A DNA stretch of 64,000 bases from Bacillus sp. Marseille-Q1617 (GTDB lineage: Bacteria; Bacillota; Bacilli; Bacillales; Bacillaceae_B). The position numbers were made by a program, and so were the translations under genes. Of this stretch, positions 26,844-35,987 are shown piece after piece (the stretch's first letter is position 1; every line of letters starts with the position of its first letter). The notes under the pieces are model-generated. The model made no database searches. It had not been told where the DNA came from and saw nothing but the letters and a program-made list of their open reading frames with translations. The stretch covers positions 720,001-784,000 of the forward strand of contig NZ_CAHJXM010000002.1 of NCBI RefSeq assembly GCF_903645295.1, in the 5' to 3' direction.

Positions 26844-27341
26844 ATGGACGACAGACTATTCAGGCGACTCAATCTGCTTTCTGGAGGCTCGGCCCCGATT
26901 GATTGGCTGATGATCTTTTTATCAAAAAAGGTTCGTTATGTGTATATAGTTGTTTTGATCTTCATGTGGTTTCGGAATGAAGAGTATAGAAAAGTGGGCT
27001 GGAATGCCATCATGTCTTCAGGGATGTGTTTGTTTCTTCACACTTTGATTAAGTTGTTTTACTTTAAGCCGCGTCCATTTGTCAAACGGCGGGTCGGCAT
27101 ACTCATTCCTTCAAAGATGGATTCTTCATTTCCGAGTAAGCATACCCTGCTTGTATTTGCTGTATCTACATCTATTTATCTTTATGACCGTGCCCTCGGT
27201 TCGTTGATGTGGCTATTATCATTATTGACTGGTTTCTCTCGTATTTGGGTGGGGCATCATTATCCATCCGATATTATCGGAAGTGCTTTTATGGCTTCCA
27301 TGATCAGCTTGATAGTGGGGAAACCTGCTGGTAAAGAATAA
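26844..27341 (+). CDS. PAP2-family membrane phosphatase
   Basis: A 165-residue membrane phosphatase related to BcrC/YwoA undecaprenyl-diphosphatases. The three PAP2 motifs are visible: KLFYFKPRP, FPSKHT (Lys in place of the usual Gly) and SRIWVGHHYPSD with the catalytic His. About four to five membrane helices. It may recycle undecaprenyl pyrophosphate for cell-wall synthesis; this is family knowledge, not shown here. ATG at 26844 follows GGGAGGC; the ATG at 26829 overlaps that site and is rejected. Confidence 0.85.
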   Translation: MDDRLFRRLNLLSGGSAPIDWLMIFLSKKVRYVYIVVLIFMWFRNEEYRKVGWNAIMSSGMCLFLHTLIKLFYFKPRPFVKRRVGILIPSKMDSSFPSKHTLLVFAVSTSIYLYDRALGSLMWLLSLLTGFSRIWVGHHYPSDIIGSAFMASMISLIVGKPAGKE

Positions 27342-27342
27342 A

Positions 27343-27368
27343 GGAACCTTCCTATGGGTGAAGGTTCC
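27343..27368 (-). terminator. Terminator between convergent PAP2 and sodF genes
   Basis: GGAACCTTC / GAAGGTTCC stem; the T-rich side is on the minus strand. Confidence 0.75.
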
Positions 27369-27377
27369 CCAGTTTGT

Positions 27378-28292
27378 TCAATAAGCCTTCCATTTTACTT
27401 TTTTGGCTTCGTTATATCGTTTCTCGACTTCGTTCCAATTGACGATATTCCACCAATTGTCTACGTACTTTCCTCTGTTATTTTCATATTGCAGGTAATA
27501 GGCGTGCTCCCAGACATCCAGTACGAGGAGGGGGATGACGTCCCATTGGCTCAGGTTTTGATGTTTCTCCGCCTGCAGGATTTCAAGACGCTGTGCACGC
27601 GGCGCCCATACAAGAATCGCCCATCCGACCGCTTCTACATTTTTCGCGGCTTCAGAAAAATGACGCTTGAATTGATCGAAGCTCCCAAACGCTTGATTGA
27701 TTTCAGATAAAAGGGGACCTTTAGGCTTTCCGCCGCCTTTAGGAGCCATTATATTCCAGAAGATGGTGTGCAAGTAATGCCCCGCTCCATTGAAAGCCGC
27801 TTCCCTTTCCCAATGCTTGATCAACGAGAAATCATTGTTCCTTCTGGCTTTCTCCATTTCCTTTTCCGCTTTATTGAGCCCATTCACATAGCTTTGATGA
27901 TGTTTATCGTGATGGAGTTTCATGATTCTCCTGTCAATATAAGGTTCGAGTGCATCATAGGAATAAGGGAGCGGGGGAAGTGTATGTTTGCCAATGGGAA
28001 CAGGGGAGTGATTCCTCTCGTCATATGTTTCCCGTAAGTCCCATATTGTTTTCCATTGTTCGGTTAAACTGGTGCAGGTTTGTTCCAGCTGATGCGCCGT
28101 ATGATGATCAAACAAGTTACGGTTCATTTTGATTTGTTCTAACTGGTTGAGGAAATCGTCCAACTGGTCGCTGTATTGTGTAGTCTCGTCACAGACCGGA
28201 AGCTGGTTGAGGTCGCATGCTTTGTTCCATTCCTCGATTAAAAGCAAAGCCCGCCGGTCCATGTTATCCAATAAATTCTGTACCTCGCTCAT
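27378..28292 (-). CDS. sodF: Superoxide dismutase-like protein SodF
   Basis: A 304-residue protein with a ~100-residue helical N-terminal extension followed by a full Fe/Mn superoxide dismutase domain. Metal ligands are visible: His in MKLHHDKHHQSYV, His in GAGHYLHTIFWNIM, Asp and His in LLVLDVWEHAYYLQY. It resembles B. subtilis SodF, whose activity is less well established than that of SodA. ATG at 28292 (SEVQNLLDN) is preceded by AAAGGCGGG; the ATG seven codons upstream lies in that site. Cytoplasmic. The extension probably mediates something other than catalysis. Confidence 0.88.
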   Translation of the reverse strand: MSEVQNLLDNMDRRALLLIEEWNKACDLNQLPVCDETTQYSDQLDDFLNQLEQIKMNRNLFDHHTAHQLEQTCTSLTEQWKTIWDLRETYDERNHSPVPIGKHTLPPLPYSYDALEPYIDRRIMKLHHDKHHQSYVNGLNKAEKEMEKARRNNDFSLIKHWEREAAFNGAGHYLHTIFWNIMAPKGGGKPKGPLLSEINQAFGSFDQFKRHFSEAAKNVEAVGWAILVWAPRAQRLEILQAEKHQNLSQWDVIPLLVLDVWEHAYYLQYENNRGKYVDNWWNIVNWNEVEKRYNEAKKVKWKAY

Positions 28293-28552
28293 GAATATCC
28301 CGCCTTTCTTCATCGTTACACTATATGTAATTCAGGCAATTTTTAATTCCTATAAATCCTTTTCGTTATATTCCCTTCAATGTCCCCGGCCTTTTGCAGC
28401 AATCACGTTAATTTCTATATCTAATAAAGAATAAAATGGCAGGACCTTAGATATACTTTTCTTCGATTTTCCTGTTTTTATCTATTATGAGAGGGTAATG
28501 GAATATGTGGAAATAGTCGTAGATTCACGGAAAGAGGAGGATTTAGGTTTAC

Positions 28553-30088
28553 ATGAGTCACAAGCGTTTGATCGATTATAGAATTTTTCTTCCCTCATTA
28601 CTGATTGTAATAGGGATCAGTATTCCCTTTGCCTTTTATGAGGCAGAGTCATTGGAGCTGTTGAACTCCATCTTTGATTATATTGTTGACGTATTCAGCT
28701 GGGGCTACCTCTGGTATGGAGTGATCCTCGTGGCAGCGGCATTGTATTTTTCTTTTTCAAAATATGGACAGGTCGTCTTGGGGGATCCGGCTGAGAAGCC
28801 CCGATTTACTTTATTCGAATATGCGTCAATTTTGATTGCGATGGGGATCGGGTCGACGATCATGAGGACGGGGATGCTGCAGTGGACGTCCGTCGCCAAT
28901 GATCCGCCGGCGGGAGTCGATCCCGGATCGGCCGAGTCTTTATTGTGGGGTAATTCCTACAGTATGTTCCTTTGGGGATTCCAGGTGTTCGCGATTTTTG
29001 TGATGATCGCACCGGCAATGGGGTATGTCCTTCATGTCCAGAAACGTCCTCTCATGAGAATCTCAGAGGCTTGCAGGGTTCTTTTTGGTGACAGGTTTAC
29101 AGATGGATGGGGAGGAAAGTTCCTGGATATTCTTTTCCTTATCAGTATTCTGACCGGGGCTGCTGTAACACTGGGACTTGGGGCGCCGATCATTACGCAT
29201 AACTTATCTGCCCTATTAAATGTAGAAGTGACCTTCACAATGACGATCATTGTCACTATTATTTGGGTATTCTTATTTTCGCTCAGTGCGTATTTGGGGA
29301 TCGAGAAGGGAATCAAACGATTAAGTACATTCAATATGTATTTAGCGGGAGTTTTTGCCATTTTGATTCTCGTTGCAGGACCAGGCGTCTTTATTTTAAA
29401 TTATTTCACAGACAGCGTTTCCTTTTTATTAAGTCATTATCTTACCTTTTCCTTAAATACGGATTCCGTACACCAGGGAGAGACTTCGCACATCCAGAGT
29501 AATACAGTATTCTGGTTTGCCTATAGTGCCACATGGGCCATGCTGCACAGCGTGTTTGCTGCTAAAATCTCGCGGGGGCGCACGATCAAGGAGATGATCT
29601 TAACCTATCTCTTGGCACCGACGATGATTTCCTGGATTGCGACAGGGGTCCTCGGCGGATTGGGGGTTCACCGTTACCTGACAGGGGAGGTGTCCATCCT
29701 GAAGCTTGTCAAGCAGGATGAACGTATGGCGGCTATCCCTGAGATCCTTCATACCCTGCCTTTCGGAGGCATCATGATTACAATTTTTATCATAGTGGCA
29801 TTGATATTCCTTACGACTACCCTTGATTCGACTACCTATACCGTAGCGGCGTATACAAGTACGAGGGATATGAGTGAACATGAACCGGCCAAAATGCTCC
29901 GTATCGTGATAGCAGGGGTAATCGCAGCTCTTGCTCTGCTGCTTATGCGCATCGGCGGGCTGGCTCCGCTTGAAGTGATCTCCGGCCTGATGGGGCTTCC
30001 GATCATCTTGGTGCAATTCATCCTGATTTATGCTGCCAAGAAGATGATGGATAAAGATAAGGCGTGGAAATATAATATACGGAAATAG
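28553..30088 (+). CDS. BCCT-family transporter
   Basis: A 511-residue, 12-helix betaine/carnitine/choline transporter relative, likely sodium- or proton-coupled uptake of a quaternary ammonium compound for osmoprotection. Family features include GIGSTIMRTGMLQWTS (a divergent form of the usual G-x-G-x unwound helix), WGFQVFAIFVMIAPAMGY, SAYLGIEKGIKRLSTFNMYLAG and TTTLDSTTYTVAAYTS. The Trp box of helix 8 reads FWFAYSATWAMLHSVFAAKISRGRT. Divergence from OpuD/BetL means the substrate is uncertain. ATG at 28553 after AAGAGGAGGATTTAGG. Own terminator. Confidence 0.85.
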   Translation: MSHKRLIDYRIFLPSLLIVIGISIPFAFYEAESLELLNSIFDYIVDVFSWGYLWYGVILVAAALYFSFSKYGQVVLGDPAEKPRFTLFEYASILIAMGIGSTIMRTGMLQWTSVANDPPAGVDPGSAESLLWGNSYSMFLWGFQVFAIFVMIAPAMGYVLHVQKRPLMRISEACRVLFGDRFTDGWGGKFLDILFLISILTGAAVTLGLGAPIITHNLSALLNVEVTFTMTIIVTIIWVFLFSLSAYLGIEKGIKRLSTFNMYLAGVFAILILVAGPGVFILNYFTDSVSFLLSHYLTFSLNTDSVHQGETSHIQSNTVFWFAYSATWAMLHSVFAAKISRGRTIKEMILTYLLAPTMISWIATGVLGGLGVHRYLTGEVSILKLVKQDERMAAIPEILHTLPFGGIMITIFIIVALIFLTTTLDSTTYTVAAYTSTRDMSEHEPAKMLRIVIAGVIAALALLLMRIGGLAPLEVISGLMGLPIILVQFILIYAAKKMMDKDKAWKYNIRK

Positions 30089-30097
30089 TAAGGGCAT

Positions 30098-30137
30098 AAC
30101 CTCTTATCGTAAACTGCGATGAGAGGTTTATTTTTTG
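30098..30137 (+). terminator. Terminator after the BCCT gene
   Basis: AACCTCTTATCG / CGATGAGAGGTT stem, T run. Confidence 0.85.
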
Positions 30138-30149
30138 AAGGGATTGTCC

Positions 30150-30641
30150 TTACATATTTTCCGCCTGACCTTCCTTTTTACCCCTGGTGGAAAAAATCTT
30201 TTCATATACATATTGAAACCCATACATGGATATCGATTTCACTAAAAAGAGTAATGATAGCTGGAACCTCGTAAACCTGATCAAGGTGACATACCCGATT
30301 TTCTTGAACCAATTCAGCATGATCGTAGTGAAGAAGGAGTCAACAATCAAATTGACCAGAAAATAAATCGAGAATTTACCATAAGTGTATCTTAATATCC
30401 AAAGGGAGCCCACAAAGAAAGGACCCATGATCAATGGCAGTTCAGCTAATACGTTCGGTTTTATTGAAAAAGGGAACCACCACCATTTCCTCCGCGTTGC
30501 TAAAGTGCCTTCTCCGAGGAGATACAGGCTCATGAAAATGGTCCCGGGTAAAAATCTTCTAAACGTTTTATTACCCAGAAGGGGGATGGACAACCAGGGA
30601 AGCAGGGTCATTAACGTGATCATTAGTTTTCGATTCTTCAT
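30150..30641 (-). CDS. Membrane protein, function unknown
   Basis: A 163-residue protein with four or five hydrophobic helices and a basic C-terminus (RGKKEGQAENM). Stretches such as RRKWWWFPFSIKPNVLAELPLIMGPFFVGSLWIL are familiar from an uncharacterised Bacillus membrane family, but I know no function. ATG at 30641 follows AGGATGTCC-type purines (weak ribosome-binding site). It faces the BCCT gene tail-to-tail. Confidence 0.6.
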   Translation of the reverse strand: MKNRKLMITLMTLLPWLSIPLLGNKTFRRFLPGTIFMSLYLLGEGTLATRRKWWWFPFSIKPNVLAELPLIMGPFFVGSLWILRYTYGKFSIYFLVNLIVDSFFTTIMLNWFKKIGYVTLIRFTRFQLSLLFLVKSISMYGFQYVYEKIFSTRGKKEGQAENM

Positions 30642-30802
30642 AAAAGGACATCCTCTACATCATAGTGGTACCTCTATTTTTCCTTTTTTATGAAATAATT
30701 ATGTATCTGGGAAAGGATTCTTTCATTCGATGAAAGTTGCACATGAAGTCCTTCTTTTTTGACTCCTGATTAAATATATAACTATAAAAGGGAGGTAAAG
30801 AT

Positions 30803-31630
30803 GTGGCTAATCAAATGATCACGATATGGGAGGAACACTTATTCTGGCTTGAGGTATTACAGGATCATGCTTATTTCATAAGGGACCACTTGTCTGCAGC
30901 GGAAGAAGAGTATGTCGAAGCGTCTCAGCGGTACATTCAACTATTCGGGGAGCTTATCGAGCAGTTAAACCGTATTCCAAGTACAGCAGGTCATGGGGAT
31001 GAAACCATGATTCAGTTTTCAAATAGAGTGTGGCCAGTGGCAAAAGGCTACTTTGAATTTGAAGGAATGCTGCAGTCATTGAGGATCGACAATAAAGTAA
31101 ATCTTAATCTTTCCCCAACCTATTTAAACGGCACACTTGCAGAAAATCAGGAATACCTAAGGTTTTTAGGGTATCTAATGAAAGGTCAGGAACCTGAGCC
31201 CCTTTCACTGTGGGAACTGATGGATTTATGGCTCGAAGACCAGCTGGGTCACGCTTTATTATTCCAAAACATGCTGGACCCGATCGAAATTGGTGCGAGC
31301 AGGCGGGCAGAGGCGTATATAAACCAATATCAAGTATATATCGTTCAAAACCGCCATCTTAAAGGATATCTCAGATTCAAGCAGCCCGGTTTTGCCCGGC
31401 AGAGGGAATTTGCATATGAAGTCGGCCGGACGACATTGGAGATGAGTCAGTATATCTCAGGAATGGTTGTGAAATATAATAAGAAAAAACTGCTGAATAA
31501 AACCACTCTCCGCTTTTTGGAGCACCATTTTCCAGAAACCTGTTATTTCATAAAAAAACTCAGTTATTATTCTCCAAAGTTAAAGGAGGCTGCAGGGGCT
31601 TGTTCCTTGAAAAGAGCTTCCTACTTATGA
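30803..31630 (+). CDS. DUF2935-family protein
   Basis: A 275-residue soluble, helical protein with the DUF2935 pattern: WEEHLFWLEVLQDHAYFIRDHLS near the N-terminus and LWELMDLWLEDQLGHALLFQNMLDP in the second half. Each half has Glu and His residues spaced as in ferritin-like or hemerythrin-like four-helix bundles, so metal binding is plausible but unproven. The start is GTG at 30803, 6 bases after GGGAGGT; the ATG at 30801 is out of frame. Own terminator. Function unknown. Confidence 0.82.
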   Translation: MANQMITIWEEHLFWLEVLQDHAYFIRDHLSAAEEEYVEASQRYIQLFGELIEQLNRIPSTAGHGDETMIQFSNRVWPVAKGYFEFEGMLQSLRIDNKVNLNLSPTYLNGTLAENQEYLRFLGYLMKGQEPEPLSLWELMDLWLEDQLGHALLFQNMLDPIEIGASRRAEAYINQYQVYIVQNRHLKGYLRFKQPGFARQREFAYEVGRTTLEMSQYISGMVVKYNKKKLLNKTTLRFLEHHFPETCYFIKKLSYYSPKLKEAAGACSLKRASYL

Positions 31631-31712
31631 TCTTTGATTTGGATGCTTGAAAAGTGAACGTTTAGAACCGGTGAGACATCTTCATTTTTCCGAATTATCA
31701 ATTCATAAAACG

Positions 31713-31754
31713 CTCTCAACATTATTCAAAAATAATGTTGAGAGTTATTTTTTT
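31713..31754 (+). terminator. Terminator after the DUF2935 gene
   Basis: Perfect CTCTCAACATTATT / AATAATGTTGAGAG stem, T run. Confidence 0.92.
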
Positions 31755-31918
31755 GCGGATTGAGGAATTCTTTCCAACATTGTTACCGTTTTGTGAATAA
31801 CTTTCGTCTAAATTTCGAAAATCAGGTTACAGTTCGGTTAAATGAGGGTACCTTCTTTAGAGAATTTGGTAATATGATGCTACAACTGATAAATACGAGA
31901 TAAAGGAAGGTGAACCCT

Positions 31919-32941
31919 TTGTTTGATAAATTCAAGCCATACTTGATCGTTTTGATAAGTTTGGTTTCTTTATTTTTCATCATCATATTCAGTTCGGGAA
32001 GTGAAATGATCATTCTCGATCCGAAAGGGCCAGTAGGGCAGGTACAGAAAGACCTGATCATGCTGTCGATTTATTATATGCTTGGCATTATGATCGTCGT
32101 TCTATCATTCTTTACATTTATTCTATTAAGATATCGAAGCAGCCGGAAAGGTGATTACAGGCCTGAAATGCATGGAAGCACAAAGCTTGAGATCATCTGG
32201 ACGCTGATCCCGGTATTGATCGTCATTGCCTTGTCGATTCCGAATACGAAGGCTTTGTATGAATTGAAAGAGGCTCCCAAGGCGACAGCTCATAAAGAGC
32301 CGATTGTGGTACATGCAACGGCTGTCGACTGGAAATGGATCTTCAGTTATCCGGAGGAAGGGATCGAAACGGTGAACTATGTCAATGTGCCGGAAGATCA
32401 CCCGATCCTCTTCAAGGTGACAGCTGCTGATTCCATGGCTTCATTCTGGGTGCCGCAAATCGGCGGTCAGATCTATGGGATGCCTGGAATGGTGAATGAT
32501 TTATACTTACAGGCGGATGAGCCTGGGACATACGCAGGACGTAACTCAAATTTCACGGGTGAAGGGATGACGCACCAGAAGTTTGATTTTGTTGCGATGG
32601 AAGAAGGAAAGTATGAGAAATGGGTACAAGATGTTCAGGCCAATGAACCGAAGCTTTCTGAAAAACAATATGAACAGCTTATTCTGCCTGGACATGTTGA
32701 AAAGATGACGTTCTCTTCCACTCACTTGTCCATTGTCGATCATGGCAAGAATTCCGAATATGCCTTTGCGATCCGTGAGAAATACGGGGTAACTGAAAGA
32801 TCGCATGGAGCAGATGCGGACGCCGAATCCAGCCACAGCGGACACGGGGACCATGGAAATGACAACGGAAGCCATCAGGACCAGGAAGGTCATGATGGAC
32901 ATTCAAAAGATGAAGAAAAAGAAGAAGGACACGAGCATTAA
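31919..32941 (+). CDS. qoxA: Cytochrome aa3 quinol oxidase subunit II
   Basis: Subunit II of the menaquinol oxidase. Two N-terminal membrane helices are followed by an extracellular cupredoxin domain without the CuA ligands (ADSMASFWVPQIGGQIYGMPGM), the mark of a quinol rather than cytochrome c oxidase. VHATAVDWKWIFSYPEEGIETVNYVNVP matches QoxA. Unlike B. subtilis QoxA, no lipobox Cys is seen (IIIFSSGSEMIILDPKG). The C-terminal 45 residues are rich in His, Asp and Glu. TTG at 31919 (FDKFKPYLIV) is preferred by spacing from AAGGTGA; GTG at 31910 lies inside that site but is the alternative. First gene of qoxABCD. Confidence 0.92.
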   Translation: MFDKFKPYLIVLISLVSLFFIIIFSSGSEMIILDPKGPVGQVQKDLIMLSIYYMLGIMIVVLSFFTFILLRYRSSRKGDYRPEMHGSTKLEIIWTLIPVLIVIALSIPNTKALYELKEAPKATAHKEPIVVHATAVDWKWIFSYPEEGIETVNYVNVPEDHPILFKVTAADSMASFWVPQIGGQIYGMPGMVNDLYLQADEPGTYAGRNSNFTGEGMTHQKFDFVAMEEGKYEKWVQDVQANEPKLSEKQYEQLILPGHVEKMTFSSTHLSIVDHGKNSEYAFAIREKYGVTERSHGADADAESSHSGHGDHGNDNGSHQDQEGHDGHSKDEEKEEGHEH

Positions 32942-32960
32942 GAAAGGAGGACCACTCTAA

Positions 32961-34925
32961 ATGTTTGATTTTATCAAGGATAATTTAATCCTCAATGATC
33001 CGTTGATCCTTGGAGCCAACATTTCGATTGTTTTCACAGTAATCGGGGTTGTCGCAACCCTGACCTATTTCAAGAAGTGGAAATGGCTCTGGAACGACTG
33101 GATCACGAGTGTTGATCATAAAAAGATAGGTATCATGTATATTCTCGCTGCATTGGTCATGCTCTTCCGCGGAGGGGTCGATGCACTATTGATGAGGGCC
33201 CAATTGACGGTGCCGAATAACGAGTTTTTATCATCACAGCACTATAATGAAATCTTTACGACTCATGGTACGATCATGATCCTGTTCATGGCGATGCCAT
33301 TCCTACTTGGATTGATGAACGTTGTTGTACCTCTGCAAATCGGTGCAAGGGACGTTGCGTTCCCTTACTTGAATAACCTGAGTTTCTGGTCATTCATGTT
33401 CGGGGCGATCCTTTTCAATATGTCATTCGTATTCGGTGGTTCACCGGATGCCGGGTGGACGAACTACGCGCCGCTTGCGATCGAAGGAAGCCCTGGTCCG
33501 GGTATCAATTACTACTTGCTCGGATTGCAGATTTCAGGGATCGGTACGTTACTGACGGGTATCAACTTTGTCGTCACGATCATTAAGATGCGTGCGCCGG
33601 GCATGACGCTTCTTCGCATGCCGATGTTCACGTGGACGACATTGATCACGGCATTCATCATTGTGTTTGCATTCCCGATCTTGACAGTTACGCTTGCACT
33701 GATGACGTTTGACCGTTTGTTCGGCACGCATTTCTTCACGCTGACGGACGGCGGGAATCCGATGCTTTGGTCGAACCTGTTCTGGTTATGGGGACATCCG
33801 GAAGTATATATCGTCATTTTGCCTGCTTTCGGTATCTTCTCGGAAATCATTGCCACTTTTGCAAGAAAAACATTGTTTGGCTATAAATCTATGATTATAT
33901 CACTTGCTGCCATTTCACTACTCAGCTTCGTCGTGTGGGTTCACCACTTCTTCACGATGGGCGGAAGTGCTGCAGTGAACAGTGTGTTCTCGATTACGAC
34001 GATGGCGATTGCCATCCCGACCGGTATCAAGATATTCAACTGGCTCGGGACCTTGTATAAGGGAAGGATCGAGTTTACGACCGCGATGATGTGGTCGGTG
34101 GCGTTCATCCCGACATTCCTGATCGGCGGGGTGACTGGTGTCATGCTCGGTATGGCTGCAGCTGACTTCCAGTATCACAACAACTACTTCCTGGTTGCTC
34201 ACTTCCACTACACACTCATCGCAGGTGTCGTATTTGCCTGCTTCGCAGGACTTGTTTACTGGTATCCGAAGATGTTCGGCATCAAGATGAACGAACGAAT
34301 CGGGAAATGGGCTTTCTGGTTCTTCTCGATCGGATTCAACGTATGTTTCTTACCGCAATTCGTATTAGGATTCGCGGGTATGCCAAGACGTGTGTACACA
34401 TACGGACCTGAAGACGGCTGGACTGCATTGAATGTCATTTCTTCTGTAGGGGCATTCGGAATGGGTGTCGGATTCCTGGTCATCGTGTATAACGTATATT
34501 ACAGCTACCGTTATGCGAAGAGAGAGGTATCAGGCGATGCTTGGGATGGCCGCACACTGGAGTGGGCAACAAGCTCAGCGATTCCTCCTCACTATAACTT
34601 CGCTCATGTACCTGAAGTGAAGAGTGTGGATGCATTCCATTACATGAAACAGGAATGGAAAGAATCCGGCAAACCTGAAGATCCGGATTATAAACCGATC
34701 CACATGCCGAACAATGCAGGTGTACCGTTCATCATGTCCGGTCTCTTCTTTGTAGCAGGATTCGGCTTGGTGTTCGAGCTATGGTGGATGGCGATCCTCG
34801 GGCTTGTGGGCATCATCGGAACTATGGCCCATCGCTCACTTACTTCACACAAATATGATAAAGGCTATTATGTAAGTGTGGAAGAAATAGAAAAGACTGA
34901 AAATCGTTTCAAGAGGGAGGCGTGA
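32961..34925 (+). CDS. qoxB: Cytochrome aa3 quinol oxidase subunit I
   Basis: The catalytic haem-copper subunit, which reduces O2 to water and pumps protons. The 654-residue, ~14-helix product carries the haem ligand helix [16 protein letters not shown], the CuB site [16 protein letters not shown] with its cross-linked His-Tyr, [10 protein letters not shown], the K-channel region and the haem-a/a3 ligands in [18 protein letters not shown] at 32961 follows AAAGGAGG. 19 bp after qoxA; its TGA stop lies 2 bases before the qoxC ATG. Secure call. Confidence 0.98.
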   Translation: MFDFIKDNLILNDPLILGANISIVFTVIGVVATLTYFKKWKWLWNDWITSVDHKKIGIMYILAALVMLFRGGVDALLMRAQLTVPNNEFLSSQHYNEIFTTHGTIMILFMAMPFLLGLMNVVVPLQIGARDVAFPYLNNLSFWSFMFGAILFNMSFVFGGSPDAGWTNYAPLAIEGSPGPGINYYLLGLQISGIGTLLTGINFVVTIIKMRAPGMTLLRMPMFTWTTLITAFIIVFAFPILTVTLALMTFDRLFGTHFFTLTDGGNPMLWSNLFWLWGHPEVYIVILPAFGIFSEIIATFARKTLFGYKSMIISLAAISLLSFVVWVHHFFTMGGSAAVNSVFSITTMAIAIPTGIKIFNWLGTLYKGRIEFTTAMMWSVAFIPTFLIGGVTGVMLGMAAADFQYHNNYFLVAHFHYTLIAGVVFACFAGLVYWYPKMFGIKMNERIGKWAFWFFSIGFNVCFLPQFVLGFAGMPRRVYTYGPEDGWTALNVISSVGAFGMGVGFLVIVYNVYYSYRYAKREVSGDAWDGRTLEWATSSAIPPHYNFAHVPEVKSVDAFHYMKQEWKESGKPEDPDYKPIHMPNNAGVPFIMSGLFFVAGFGLVFELWWMAILGLVGIIGTMAHRSLTSHKYDKGYYVSVEEIEKTENRFKREA

Positions 34926-34927
34926 GT

Positions 34928-35539
34928 ATGGCACATAGTACAAATGTAGATCCAAACACGCCACTGGAATATCAATCTGAAATCGGCAGACTGAATATCT
35001 TCGGTTTCTGGATTTTCATCGGAGCGGAAATGGCGCTGTTCGCCACCATTTTCGCCACGTTCTTTGCCCTTGAAAGCGGAACGGTAGGCGGTCCGCTGCC
35101 AAGTGAAGTGTTTGATCTGAAGAATACGATCATCATGACGTTACTATTGTTAATCAGTAGTTTCACGTCCGGTTTATCGATAAATGAATTAAGAAGAAGA
35201 AATGTCAAAGGGATGATGGTCTGGCTGATCATCACACTGCTATTCGGTGCAGGGTTCCTTTACATGGAGATCGCAGAGTTCCTTCACCTCATTCATGAAG
35301 GGGCGACGATGGGAACCAATGCATACTGGTCTTCATTCTATCTGTTGACCGGTACGCATGGTCTCCACGTTTCATTAGGTATCCTTTGGATCATTCTCGT
35401 GATGTTCCAGGTGAAGAAACAGGGATTGAACCCTGATACCGCAAAAAAACTATTTGTATCCAGCTTGTACTGGCACTTCCTTGATTTCGTGTGGATCTTC
35501 GTGTTTACAAGCGTGTACTTGTTAGGGATGGTGGGATAA
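34928..35539 (+). CDS. qoxC: Cytochrome aa3 quinol oxidase subunit III
   Basis: A 203-residue subunit III with five membrane helices (GFWIFIGAEMALFATIFATFFAL, TIIMTLLLLISSFTSGLSIN, HGLHVSLGILWIILVMFQ, LYWHFLDFVWIFVFTSVYLLGM). It stabilises subunit I and proton uptake. ATG at 34928 has 8-base spacing from GGGAGG; the GTG at 34922, which overlaps the qoxB stop as GTGA, is too close. Followed 1 base later by qoxD. Confidence 0.96.
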   Translation: MAHSTNVDPNTPLEYQSEIGRLNIFGFWIFIGAEMALFATIFATFFALESGTVGGPLPSEVFDLKNTIIMTLLLLISSFTSGLSINELRRRNVKGMMVWLIITLLFGAGFLYMEIAEFLHLIHEGATMGTNAYWSSFYLLTGTHGLHVSLGILWIILVMFQVKKQGLNPDTAKKLFVSSLYWHFLDFVWIFVFTSVYLLGMVG

Positions 35540-35540
35540 T

Positions 35541-35840
35541 ATGTCAAATAACACATCAAACCACAGCCGTATACCCTGGACTCAAATCATTGGATTTTTC
35601 TTGTCAGTCGGATTGACGTTCCTTGCTGTTTACTGGGGACTGTACACTGACCTTGCCCGCGGAGCCATCGTGGCCATTGTCTTTGGTCTTGCCTTCCTGC
35701 AGGCGGCAATCCAGCTGTTCATGTTCATGCACGTAAATGAAGGCGAAGGAAAATGGCAGGTCGGGAAAATGCTCTCGGCGGGCTTCATCGCCATCGTCAT
35801 TGTTGCTGGTTCTGTTTGGGTTATGAACAGTATGCACTAA
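35541..35840 (+). CDS. qoxD: Cytochrome aa3 quinol oxidase subunit IV
   Basis: A 99-residue subunit IV with three membrane helices (WTQIIGFFLSVGLTFLAVYWGLYT, GAIVAIVFGLAFLQAAIQLFMFMHVNEGEGKW, MLSAGFIAIVIVAGSVWVMN). The motif QLFMFMH is typical of the family. It is the last gene of the operon and is followed by a strong terminator. It helps assemble the CuB centre in related oxidases. Confidence 0.95.
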   Translation: MSNNTSNHSRIPWTQIIGFFLSVGLTFLAVYWGLYTDLARGAIVAIVFGLAFLQAAIQLFMFMHVNEGEGKWQVGKMLSAGFIAIVIVAGSVWVMNSMH

Positions 35841-35899
35841 AAATGGATGGGACATGGGGACAGGTACGTTGTCCCGATGAGCTAAGTATAAGAAACATG

Positions 35900-35938
35900 A
35901 AAAAGGAAGCTTCAGTGTTGAGAAGCTTCCTTTTTCTT
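35900..35938 (+). terminator. Terminator of the qox operon
   Basis: AAAAAGGAAGCTTC / GAAGCTTCCTTTTT stem, A run before and T run after; also serves the convergent gene. Confidence 0.92.
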
Positions 35939-35987
35939 TGTCGTTTTTTAGACAGGCACTGTCATATGCTGGTCTACTCCTTTTCGA

